Shown here: positions 17,029 to 24,897 of the stretch, piece after piece
How the letters are laid out: every line of letters starts with the position of its first letter
Position numbering within the stretch: the first letter of the stretch is position 1
From: Dechloromonas sp.
Lineage (GTDB): Bacteria > Pseudomonadota > Gammaproteobacteria > Burkholderiales > Rhodocyclaceae
DNA: 38,022 nt
Direction: 5' to 3'
NCBI GenBank assembly: GCA_017302355.1
Contig: JAFLDQ010000015.1
Span: 1 to 38,022, forward strand
Made by a program: the position numbers and the translations under genes
The notes under the pieces: model-generated
Seen by the model: the letters and a program-made list of their open reading frames with translations, nothing else
Told to the model about the DNA's origin: nothing
Database searches by the model: none

Positions 17029-19583
17029 GCCGTGTGTCCCCGCCGCCGCAGCAACTCGGCGATGGCCTCGTCGATGCCCAGCCCCTGCGCGCGCAGTTCA
17101 TCGATCGGCGCGTTGTCCTCCAGCTTGTTGGAGAACAACAGATGCGTGGCCGGATCGAGGATGTTGCGCGCCACCCCTTCACCGACCGGCGAGGAGATGT
17201 AGACCTCGGAGAACACGCCGGGCTCGGTGCGCAGCGAGTTCAGCAGCCGCTTCTTCGGCTCGTCCATCGACAGCCGTCCCTTGCGGTCGAGCATCTCGAT
17301 CGACTCGGGCTTTTGCCTCAGCAGGAAGACCCAGTCCGAGCAGTTGAAAGCGGCTTCCATCTGCGCCGAGCCGTAGTAGTCGTCGGCGCTCTGCGTCGCG
17401 GTGCCAAGCGAGCCACCGTACTTGCGTGCGCGCCGTGCGGCTTCTTCCACCACCGCGGCCTTGACCGGGTCGTCGGCGCCGATGTCGCCCAGCTGCTGCT
17501 TCAGCTCGTCGATGAACAGCACCTTGCGCCGGTTGCGCGTCAGGTACATCTCGCCGGTGATCTGGTGCAGCAGCAGGATGTTGACGACGGCGTGCAGGTC
17601 GGGCCGGCGCTTCAGCTCCTCGTTCTCGATGACGACGAAGTCGTTCTCGAAATCGATGTTGTTGCGGCCCTCGAAGAAGCGTTCGTACTGGCCGCCTCGC
17701 GCATAGGGGTTGAGCATGATCGCCAGGTCCTTGATGCGCGGGTCGTTGACGGCACCCAACTCCTCGATCGTGCCGCCCTTGAAGGCGTCGCGCAGCGCGG
17801 TCACCGTCAGGTCGTTGCCATGGGCCTTGAACAGCTTGAGCACCATCGCCGAGATGGCCTTGTACTGGACCTCGTCCAGCGGCCGCGACATCGAGGCCAT
17901 CTTCGAGATGGCTGGCACCAGCATGTCGATGTCCTCGTTGATGTCGGCGATGTGCGTGAACGGATTCAGGCACAGGTCCACGTCGGGCTTGAACTCGATG
18001 TAGCTGCCCTTGGCCTTGCGGCACAGCTTCTCGAAGGAGCGGCCCAGGTCGAGCATCCAGACCTTGGCGTCGATGGCGCGGTAGGACCAGGCCATCTCGT
18101 TCATCAGCACCGACTTGCCCGACCCCGGCGCGCCGATGATCGCGAAGTTGTAGTTGCCCAGGTCGTTGTCGAAGATGTCCAGCGTCATCAGCTGGCCGCG
18201 CCGGCCGCCGAAGACCAGAGCCGGCGTGCGCGTGCCGCGCCACTCGGCGATCAGCGGTGCAAGGTGGATGGCATTGGCCATCGTCTTGCGAGAGACCCGG
18301 CGCATCTTGGCCAGGTCCTTGTGGAACCGTTCCGACAGCGTCATCGGCAGGCTGGCCAGCAACGCCTGGCGGTGCATGTAGACATCGGCATTGAGCTGGA
18401 AACCCCGCCCGCGCCAGATCGCGTTGGCGGTCTCGTGCGCGGCCACCGCCTTGTGCGGCGCCGAGAAGATGGCGAGCTGGTGGTACAGGCTGACCAGGCT
18501 GCTGCCGATGTCGATGGCGTTCGCTGCCGCGGTCCAGTCCTGCAGCTTCTTGCCGACATCCGGCATCACCTCGGCCATCTTGCTGCGCGCGTTCTGCGTC
18601 GCCCGCACGTGGTTGGCGGTCACCACCGACTTCATGACGTTGGGGTCGAGTACGTGCACGCCCATGGTCAGCAGGAAGGGAGCGCTGTACTGCAGTGCCG
18701 GCTGCATCAGATCGCCGATCAGCGAGCCCATCTGCCACAGCGCGAAGCGCTCGGGGAAGGACTTGATCGAATAGAAACGCGCTTCCAGCACGTCGTCGCC
18801 GTTTGCCTTCCACAGCTTCAACCCCGCAGGGTGCGGGTCCTGGATGGTGTCGAAGTCGACGATCTGGTCGCGGATCTCGCGGCCATCGTCATAGTGCAGG
18901 TTGGGCGCGTCGGTCTGGGAGATGCGGTCGGGGTTGGTGAAGAGGGCACACCAGTTGATCAGGTCGGCGGCGTCGCAGACGCGATTGGGCAGCGATGCCG
19001 AGCGCAGCGTCGACGACATCGACTCGCGCAGCGCCATCAGCTCATCGCGTCGGTTCAGGTCCTCGGCATCGGCGCTGACGGCCACGCTCATCATCAGCCT
19101 GAAGTCGCGGATCGTGTAGTGGAAGCCAGAGGTCAGCGACTGCTGGGCGCCCTGCAACAGGTGGCCGACGCGCTGCCGCGCCAGGCGATGGAACAGGTTG
19201 TCGTTGCGCGCCGGGCGACCCCAGTGTTTGGCCTTGTCGGCCTGGTCGGTATCCTCGACACGCAGGTTGGCATAGCGCCGCAGTTGCTCGCGGATGTGCG
19301 GCGACGCGAAAAGGTGGAACTGGATACCCGTGCCCGGCGGGCAGGTCGAGTACAGCGAGATCAGCACCTCGGCCATGCGATCGTCGGCACCGGACTGCGG
19401 CATCAGCTCCAGCATGAAACCCAGGCTGTCGCGGTTGACGAACAGCTTCTCCGCCGCCAGGTAGGCGGAGTAGGGCAGCCAGGCAGCAAATTGTTCGGCG
19501 GGCGTGTCCAGGGGCTGGCCGAAGCCGAACAGCGCCGGCTTCGCCGAATGGCTTGCTGCGTGAAGGCGAGGGTCGATGGACAT
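17025..19583 (-). CDS. traC: TraC, F-type T4SS ATPase (VirB4 family)
   Basis: 852 residues from ATG 19583 (MSIDPRLHAA); the longer frame upstream overlaps traV and is rejected. The N-terminal TraC_F_IV domain (residues 1 to about 440) has FGFGQPLDTPAEQFAAWLPY and SSLVSLYHQLAIFSAPHKA. The ATPase half has a Walker A GAPGSGKS (484-491), WMLDLGRSFEKLC, and a Walker B VLFIDE (688-693), then the conserved ARKYGGSLGTATQS block. TraC is the cytoplasmic, membrane-associated ATPase that powers pilus assembly; F TraC is 875 residues. It lies 10 bases after traV. Confidence 0.95.
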   Translation of the reverse strand: MSIDPRLHAASHSAKPALFGFGQPLDTPAEQFAAWLPYSAYLAAEKLFVNRDSLGFMLELMPQSGADDRMAEVLISLYSTCPPGTGIQFHLFASPHIREQLRRYANLRVEDTDQADKAKHWGRPARNDNLFHRLARQRVGHLLQGAQQSLTSGFHYTIRDFRLMMSVAVSADAEDLNRRDELMALRESMSSTLRSASLPNRVCDAADLINWCALFTNPDRISQTDAPNLHYDDGREIRDQIVDFDTIQDPHPAGLKLWKANGDDVLEARFYSIKSFPERFALWQMGSLIGDLMQPALQYSAPFLLTMGVHVLDPNVMKSVVTANHVRATQNARSKMAEVMPDVGKKLQDWTAAANAIDIGSSLVSLYHQLAIFSAPHKAVAAHETANAIWRGRGFQLNADVYMHRQALLASLPMTLSERFHKDLAKMRRVSRKTMANAIHLAPLIAEWRGTRTPALVFGGRRGQLMTLDIFDNDLGNYNFAIIGAPGSGKSVLMNEMAWSYRAIDAKVWMLDLGRSFEKLCRKAKGSYIEFKPDVDLCLNPFTHIADINEDIDMLVPAISKMASMSRPLDEVQYKAISAMVLKLFKAHGNDLTVTALRDAFKGGTIEELGAVNDPRIKDLAIMLNPYARGGQYERFFEGRNNIDFENDFVVIENEELKRRPDLHAVVNILLLHQITGEMYLTRNRRKVLFIDELKQQLGDIGADDPVKAAVVEEAARRARKYGGSLGTATQSADDYYGSAQMEAAFNCSDWVFLLRQKPESIEMLDRKGRLSMDEPKKRLLNSLRTEPGVFSEVYISSPVGEGVARNILDPATHLLFSNKLEDNAPIDELRAQGLGIDEAIAELLRRRGHTA

Positions 19584-19593
19584 GGCGGCGGTC

Positions 19594-20193
19594 TCAATCG
19601 CTCGTGCCGGGCCGCACCGACGGCGACGCCAGGCCCAGTGGCACGCTGCCAGGCACCGGTCTGCGCAGGGCGTTGCCTGGGCCGGCGGAAGGTGTGGCGC
19701 CTTCCTTGGGCTCGGTGGCCGTGCGTGGCGGTGCTCGCAGCGGTGCATAGCTGTCGCGGACCTGGCGCTGCACGTGATCCATCAGCCAGTGGCCGCTGTC
19801 GATCTGCACGTAGACGTAGCCCTGGTCGTACAGGTCGTGGTCGGCGTCCTCCCAGGGCTTGAACCACAGGCGCAGCACGCGTGGCGATGAGCGCAATGTC
19901 GTCGGTGACAGCGCCGGCACCGGCGCTCGGGGTGGACTGCCGCGTGCGGCGGGTACTGCCGACGCCGCGGCCGCCGGCGAGGACGCGGCCTCGGGCTTGG
20001 GGCGTTGGCTCGGCAGGTTGTTCTGCACCGCGTTGGCATAGGTGCCCGATACCGAATCGCAGGTCACGCCATCGGGCGCCTTGCAGGCGAAGCTGGAACT
20101 GCCGCTCAATCCCGACATGTTCGTGCAAGCGGCCAGCAGGACCGTCGCGCCCAGCGCAGTCCCGCAGGGGGCTACCAGAAGCTGGCGGGTCAC
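19594..20193 (-). CDS. traV: TraV, outer-membrane lipoprotein of the F-type T4SS core
   Basis: 199 residues from GTG 20193, overlapping the previous stop as GTGA. The lipobox LLAAC is followed by the TraV signature [20 protein letters not shown] with a second Cys and [12 protein letters not shown] Pro/Ala-rich linker and a C-terminal beta-strand region ([30 protein letters not shown]) follow. TraV is the VirB7-like lipoprotein that forms the outer-membrane core complex with TraK and TraB. Its natural partners TraK and the TraB N-terminus are encoded about 16 kb away in the right-hand tra segment. Confidence 0.92.
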   Translation of the reverse strand: MTRQLLVAPCGTALGATVLLAACTNMSGLSGSSSFACKAPDGVTCDSVSGTYANAVQNNLPSQRPKPEAASSPAAAASAVPAARGSPPRAPVPALSPTTLRSSPRVLRLWFKPWEDADHDLYDQGYVYVQIDSGHWLMDHVQRQVRDSYAPLRAPPRTATEPKEGATPSAGPGNALRRPVPGSVPLGLASPSVRPGTSD

Positions 20194-20996
20194 GGCCGCA
20201 CCTCGCGGGATACCAGGGCAAGGCGCGCTTCGAGCACCGCGCGTTCGACATAGCCATCGGTGCGCGAGCCATCGGCCCAGATCAATGTCGGCGTGCCCTG
20301 CACACCAAGGCGACGTGCGAGCGCCAGGTTGCGTTCCAGCGGATGTTCACAGCTGGCATCCGGGTTGAGCAGCGAGGCGTCACCCTGCAGCATGAATCGC
20401 TGCCAGGCCTGTCCGCGGTCGGCGGCACACCAGATCGCCAACGGCCGGGCAGGCCCCTGAAACGGCAGCAGGAAGGTGTAGACGGTGATGTTGTCGAGCC
20501 CGGCCAGCTCGGGTTCGAGCCGCTTGCAGTACGAACACGACGGGTCGCTAAAAACAGCCAGCTTGCGTTGCCCGTTGCCGCGCACGGTCTTGATCGCATC
20601 CGACAGCGGCAACTGTTCGAAGGCCATCGGTGAGGCAGCGGTTGTCTCCTCCTGCGCGCCCGAGGCTTGCGCTGCCATGGCGAGCTTGGGCCCCGTCAGA
20701 TCCGTCATCGTCTGCGTATCGAACACGCGGCCGAAGATGAAAAAGCGCGCGCTCTTCGCCGACACGTAGGCGACATTGCTGTTCATCCAGACTTCGTAGA
20801 CCCCATCCACCGGCGACCGGGTCACCTGCGTGAACTCAGTGCCGGGATGGGCTTTGCGCAGGGCGGCGAGCAGGCGCGCCTCGTCGGCCGTCGATGCCTG
20901 GCTCGGTATGAAGGCGGCACCCAGCGCCGCACACAGGCCGGCGACCCGAAGTCTCTGCATCGGCCCACTCTTGGACCGCAGTTCAGTAGTTGTCAT
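20190..20996 (-). CDS. DsbC-like thiol:disulfide interchange protein of the tra operon
   Basis: 268 residues from ATG 20996, with GGAGG 9 bases upstream; ATG 20960 (MQRLRVAGL) is an alternative that gives a cleaner signal peptide. The N-terminal dimerization-like domain ([20 protein letters not shown]) precedes a thioredoxin domain with [20 protein letters not shown] (Cys154-Cys157) and the cis-Pro [13 protein letters not shown]. DsbC-type isomerases shuffle incorrect disulfides in the periplasm. SXT/R391 and related elements encode one beside traV and traC, where the Cys-rich TraN, TraU and TraH are likely clients. It overlaps the 3' end of the chimeric parM-traB gene by 14 bases. Confidence 0.9.
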   Translation of the reverse strand: MTTTELRSKSGPMQRLRVAGLCAALGAAFIPSQASTADEARLLAALRKAHPGTEFTQVTRSPVDGVYEVWMNSNVAYVSAKSARFFIFGRVFDTQTMTDLTGPKLAMAAQASGAQEETTAASPMAFEQLPLSDAIKTVRGNGQRKLAVFSDPSCSYCKRLEPELAGLDNITVYTFLLPFQGPARPLAIWCAADRGQAWQRFMLQGDASLLNPDASCEHPLERNLALARRLGVQGTPTLIWADGSRTDGYVERAVLEARLALVSREVRP

Positions 20997-22434
20997 CGTC
21001 GGGTCCCTCCTTGATGCGGTTGGTGGCTGCCAGGCCCTCGCGGGCCGGGTGAATGCCCCCGGCCACCATCGGCACGTCGATGCGCACGCCCTTGGTGATG
21101 ACGACATCGATCTCGCGGCCGGCATCGACCTCGATCACCGGAAAGGTGTTTTCGGCCAGCTTGATGTAGTACTGCGCCAGCCGGTCCAGCGCCTTGCCGA
21201 CGCCGGTACCCAACCCCGCAACAAAGGCGTCGGTTCCGGATGCGGTGGCGACGGTGCCGAGGGCCGAGGTGCTGTAGCTGGTGGACGAAATGGCCAGGCC
21301 CTGGCCGATGCCGCTCACCACGCCGGCCAACAGCGCATTGGCGAGCATCTGTCCCTGCTTGGTGACCAGCCGGCCGCCCATGCCGACCTTGCCGTCCTCG
21401 CCATAGACGCTGCCCTGGATCTTCACTTCCAGCGTGGCGCCGTCGGCGCGCACGCAGGACAGGCTCTCGGTGCGCAGGTAGGCGCGCTCGGAACTGATGT
21501 CGCCGTAGCCGGCCGCGATCACGAAGCACTCGCGGTATTCGGCGCGAAAGCGGTTGGGCAGGACCGAGTTGTCCGAAAGGCGGATCAGGACCGGGTGGGG
21601 ATTGGACTGGGACTGGCCGCCGGTCGGCGCATCCAGCCCGCCCAGCAGCGTGCCGCGGGTAAAACTCACCGGCAGGAAGGTGGAGACGGTCCGGGCAAGC
21701 GCTTGTGAAGTGCTGCCCGAGGCCGGGTCCGCATTGACACCGGTGTTCGCGACCGGCGCGCCGGAGCCGGTGTCCTTGGTGATCTCGGCCGCCAGCAGGC
21801 GCAGTACGTCAGACATGCCGCGGTTGAAGGAGTAGCTCTGTTTCTGCACGAAACGCATACCCCGCGCCACCAGCCAGTCGAAGGTGCGCGAGCCTGGGTC
21901 GATGATCAGGCTCTGCTCGTTGCCGATGATCGCCATCTTCTGGTGCTCGGAAGCGTAGTGCACCAGCGCCCCCTGCGGCTGGGGCACGGCCAGGGCCTTG
22001 CCCACGGTCACGGCCTTGCCACCGCCGATGTCGTGGCGGCCCGTCATGGCCTTCTCCAGCGCCGCCTTCTTGATGTCGAAGAGCGCTACCGGCAGGCCGA
22101 CCACCAGCAAATCGATGTGGCTCACCTTCATCATGGAGAGCGCCCCCCTGAGCAGCGCCATGTACTCGGGCGTCTCGGTGTATTCGTCGTGCAGTTGCTT
22201 GGCTCGGAAGGTGTCTGCGGCGAGGCTCACATCCGGCCCGACCTCGTAGAACAGCGGGCCAATGGGGATGCACACCGTTTTCTTGCGCTCGCTGCCGGCC
22301 CACGACGGCGAGTTGTCGCTCGACGGATAGGCGACGGAAGGGAAACTGGCGCAGCGGATGTCGGTACCCGCTGCAGCCGTGACGAACTTGGTGTTGCCCG
22401 ATCCGACATCCACCGCTCTGACGATCAATTCCAT
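20983..22434 (-). pseudogene. Chimeric gene: ParM/PRTRC protein D N-terminus fused in frame to TraB C-terminus
   Basis: 483 codons, open throughout, with GGAG 8 bases before ATG 22434. Residues 1 to about 218 are an actin-like ParM/StbA-type protein, resembling PRTRC system protein D. They include phosphate-1 IVRAVDVGSGNTKFV, VGLPVALFDIKKAALEKAMT, and phosphate-2 LIIDPGSRTFDWLV, and end in FNRGMSDVLRLLAAEI. From about residue 230 the sequence is the C-terminal half of TraB (VirB10 family): LPVSFTRGTLLGGLDAPTGG, VLPNRFRAEYRECFVIAAGY, YGEDGKVGMGGRLVTKQGQM, then a C-terminal helical part. The ATPase lacks its second half (adenosine motif) and TraB lacks its membrane anchor and Pro-rich region, so neither parent is functional from this gene alone. 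The TraB part keeps its normal place before dsbC and traV. The TraB N-terminus lies at 37506-38022 on the other strand. Confidence 0.85.
21736..21774. repeat. Cluster of palindromes at the parM-traB fusion point
   Basis: GACACCGG (21736-21743) and its complement CCGGTGTC (21767-21774) flank the 12-base palindrome CCGGCGCGCCGG (21753-21764). The left arm also forms the 10-base palindrome ACACCGGTGT (21737-21746). The cluster coincides with the region where the protein switches from ParM-like to TraB-like, so it may be the recombination substrate or its product. Confidence 0.5.
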
Positions 22435-23632
22435 GGCAAGGCTCCGAGGTAGGGTTGAGGTCGATCAGCATCGACGGGGCGATCTGATCCCGCCACACGG
22501 AATCCCCACTCAAAGAGGCCGATTTCGGCGTCGGGCTCGGCCCGCTGTCAGCGAACCGGCGATGCACGGACATTTCGGTGACACCTGAAAGCGTCATCCC
22601 CCGGCGGGGCTGCGTGTGTGTCACTACGCTCTCATTCAAATGGCGGGCATCAACCCCATGCGCGGCAGTTGCCGCCGGACCGGTCAGCGCGCGAGCATCG
22701 CCCTGAGTTCCTCCGCTCAGGACCAGAGGCAGAGATTTCCCTCGTCAAGCCCGCCCGCCGCCTCGTTGCCCGCCGCTTTGCGACAATAAATGCGCCTTAC
22801 CGCAATCTCCCGGGCGCGCAAGTGCCACCCTCAATCCCCCGAGAATCGCCGCGCTTTCGAGCCGCCCGCTTGACCGCCCTACCCGCTTGGCGTCAACTAC
22901 GGTTTCCCGAGGGCCATCCTGGCCACGCTCCATCGCGGAGCAAAAGGCGTCGCAGTCGTTACCTGCCATTGAAGCGCCGGTCTCGAACCGGCAATGCCGT
23001 CGCCCTTGAGGCGGCGGTCCCGCGGTCTTTCTCGTAGTGCATGTCCCTGGCTTGGCCAGCGTTTATCGCTGGGCGCTCCCTGAAGCGCACCACGGCCAAC
23101 AGAGCACCCGGCCGGCACCCGATGCCTGCCCCTGTTCCCGCCATCCTTTGAGCACGCGGTTCGCCGCAGCGCGCGGTCGTGTTTGCCCTCTTGGGCTCCC
23201 CGCGCGCCTTCGCTCACACCCTCGACACTGCCCTGGACTTTCGGTCAGGGGCGGACCCATGCGAGTGGATGGCGCTACGACTCCCGAACCGATCCACCAG
23301 ATGGCGCGAGGCCCGACCTCGCCGCCGATGCCCAAGCCACGCCCCAGAGGCCGGCCGGCATCACAACCCCATGGCTGCAGAAATGCACGGATGGGCCGGA
23401 TCAACCCGTTTCGTTTTTAAGACCGACCGAGTTGGCGAGCGCGGACGCGCTGGCCGACGAACCCCTGGGTAGGTGCCGCGACGCCGTGGTCGCGCGCGGC
23501 GCCGAAGTTCTTGACCACTGACCGGCGCGGGCAACGGAATCCGTCCTGCCGGGAGTTGCCCTGGATTCCACTTTCATCGCCAACATCTGCTTGCCGTTCG
23601 GGCGGCGGGCCTCCGGCCAAGGAGCCATCACC
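22435..23632. other. 1.2-kb leader with no recognised gene, upstream of the recombinase-like gene
   Basis: No frame here looks like a real protein; all are Arg/Pro/Ala-rich shadows. It contains several small inverted repeats: CCTGAG/CTCAGG near 22701-22722, GCCGG/CCGGC at 22976-22992 and an overlapping set at 23047-23088. No tRNA, rRNA, CRISPR or recognised riboswitch is seen. Its length and position between the inverted gene 5' end and the recombinase-like gene suggest a promoter, origin or partition-site region, but nothing proves this. Confidence 0.4.
23047..23088 (+). repeat. Overlapping, mutually exclusive hairpins in the leader
   Basis: CTGGC (23047-23051) can pair with GCCAG (23055-23059). 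Alternatively CCAGCG (23056-23061) pairs with CGCTGG (23067-23072) around TTTAT. GCGCT (23073-23077) pairs with AGCGC (23084-23088). The first two stems share bases and cannot form together, a layout seen in switching leaders or protein-binding sites. Confidence 0.3.
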
Positions 23633-24829
23633 ATGTCGGATGCAATCCCCAGCAAAACTGTTCGTAGCTCTCGCCGCCGGCAGCAGGAACCGGCCAGCCC
23701 CGGTCGCTCGAGCCAGCAGCAGCCCGCTCGCCCCCAAAGTTGGGCGGGCAAGACACCTCAAGAAATCCTCTCCCGCTACCAGCCGGGCACGGCGCCACCG
23801 CTCAAGGTGCTGGAGGTCCTGATCAAACTCTTCAACACCCAGCACACCGCCCTGGAGAAAACCGTCTCGCACAAGACGCGGCAGGAACGCGGGCAGTTCC
23901 TGCGGCGCTTCTTCCGCGACCTGAAGCAGAAGGCGGGCTTCAAGACGGTGCCGGACCCGCGCAACCTTGGGCAGAAGCACATCCACGCGATGGTGCAGGT
24001 CTGGCAGCAGGCGCATCTGGCACCGGCGACGATCCAGACCTACCTGAGCTTCTTGCGGGGGCTGGCGATGTGGATGGGCAAGCACGGCTTCGTGCGCAAG
24101 CCGGGCCACTACGGCTTGAGCCTGGAGGAATACCAGCGCCACGAGTCCGCTCAGCGCGACAAGAGTTGGACGGCCCAAGGGATCGATGCGGAGGCGGTGA
24201 TCGCCGAGGTGTGCCAGTTCGACCTCCGTGTCGGCGCGTCGCTGCGGCTGATGTCGACCCTGGGGCTGCGGCGCAAGGAGTCAGTGCAGTTCCGGCCATT
24301 CCAGCACGTCATGCCGTTCAGCGAGACCGGGCTGCCAGAGAACCAGCAACTGGCGGATCGGTATGCATGGGTCAAGGGCAAAGGCGGCCGGGTGCGCTGG
24401 ATTCCCCTGGACAGTCCCGTTCAGCTGGCAGCACTGGAGTTTGCCCAAAGCGTGGTCGACGGTCGCGACGCCCACATGGGCGATCCGCGTCGGGACCTGA
24501 AGCGTAACCTGCGGCGGCTGGACTACGTCCTGGAGAAATTCGGCATCACCTTGCGCAAGCGGGGCGCGACAGGTCATGGCCTGCGCCATGGGGTTCTCAA
24601 CGATGCCTATGAAGATGTCGCTGGTGTGCCGTCACCGGTCCGGGGTGGCGGGCCAGTATCCCCGGAACTGGATCGGGCGGCGCGGCTGGCGGTGTCACAG
24701 CTGGCAGGGCATGCGCGCGCAAGGGCCGCAGGTGCCTACATCGGCACGATCATCAAGCCAGGTGGCCGGCCGGTTGGCTCGCCCGAGCCGAAGGGCAACG
24801 ATGACGACGGGGCGGCCGTGCCGGTGTGA
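23633..24829 (+). CDS. Tyrosine-recombinase-like (integrase domain) protein
   Basis: 398 residues from ATG 23633, with GGAG 8 bases upstream. After a basic, Gln-rich tail, residues about 45-175 form a SAM-like core-binding domain (FLRRFFRDLKQKAGFKTVPD, LAPATIQTYLSFLRGLAMWM). The catalytic half shows the tyrosine recombinase set: Arg213/214 in LGLRRKESVQF, Lys250 in YAWVKGKGGR, H-G-L-R (His315, Arg318), His360 in LAGHARARAAGAY, and the candidate nucleophile Tyr369. A Gly/Pro-rich insert (VAGVPSPVRGGGPVSPELD) separates the H-x-x-R motif from the His/Tyr segment. Such proteins are common beside ParB and PRTRC genes in conjugative elements; whether this one moves the element or resolves plasmid multimers is unknown. 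It is convergent with parB, leaving a 68-base gap. Confidence 0.8.
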   Translation: MSDAIPSKTVRSSRRRQQEPASPGRSSQQQPARPQSWAGKTPQEILSRYQPGTAPPLKVLEVLIKLFNTQHTALEKTVSHKTRQERGQFLRRFFRDLKQKAGFKTVPDPRNLGQKHIHAMVQVWQQAHLAPATIQTYLSFLRGLAMWMGKHGFVRKPGHYGLSLEEYQRHESAQRDKSWTAQGIDAEAVIAEVCQFDLRVGASLRLMSTLGLRRKESVQFRPFQHVMPFSETGLPENQQLADRYAWVKGKGGRVRWIPLDSPVQLAALEFAQSVVDGRDAHMGDPRRDLKRNLRRLDYVLEKFGITLRKRGATGHGLRHGVLNDAYEDVAGVPSPVRGGGPVSPELDRAARLAVSQLAGHARARAAGAYIGTIIKPGGRPVGSPEPKGNDDDGAAVPV

Positions 24830-24897
24830 GCGGCGTCCGGACAAGCCGGTGCCGGGCGTAAACGATTGCGCCGCCCGGCATCGCCTTGCGGCGTGCC

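Noticed and set aside
17019..19862. 947-codon plus-strand open frame opposite traC
   Set aside because: Complete antisense to the well-supported TraC ATPase; composition is that of a GC-driven shadow frame.
22976..22992. tRNA T-arm-like hairpin on the minus strand (GCCGG-TTCGAGA-CCGGC)
   Set aside because: The T-arm shape and TTCGA loop fit, but there is no matching acceptor stem, D-arm or anticodon arm at the right distances, so it is not a tRNA and only a weak candidate attachment remnant.
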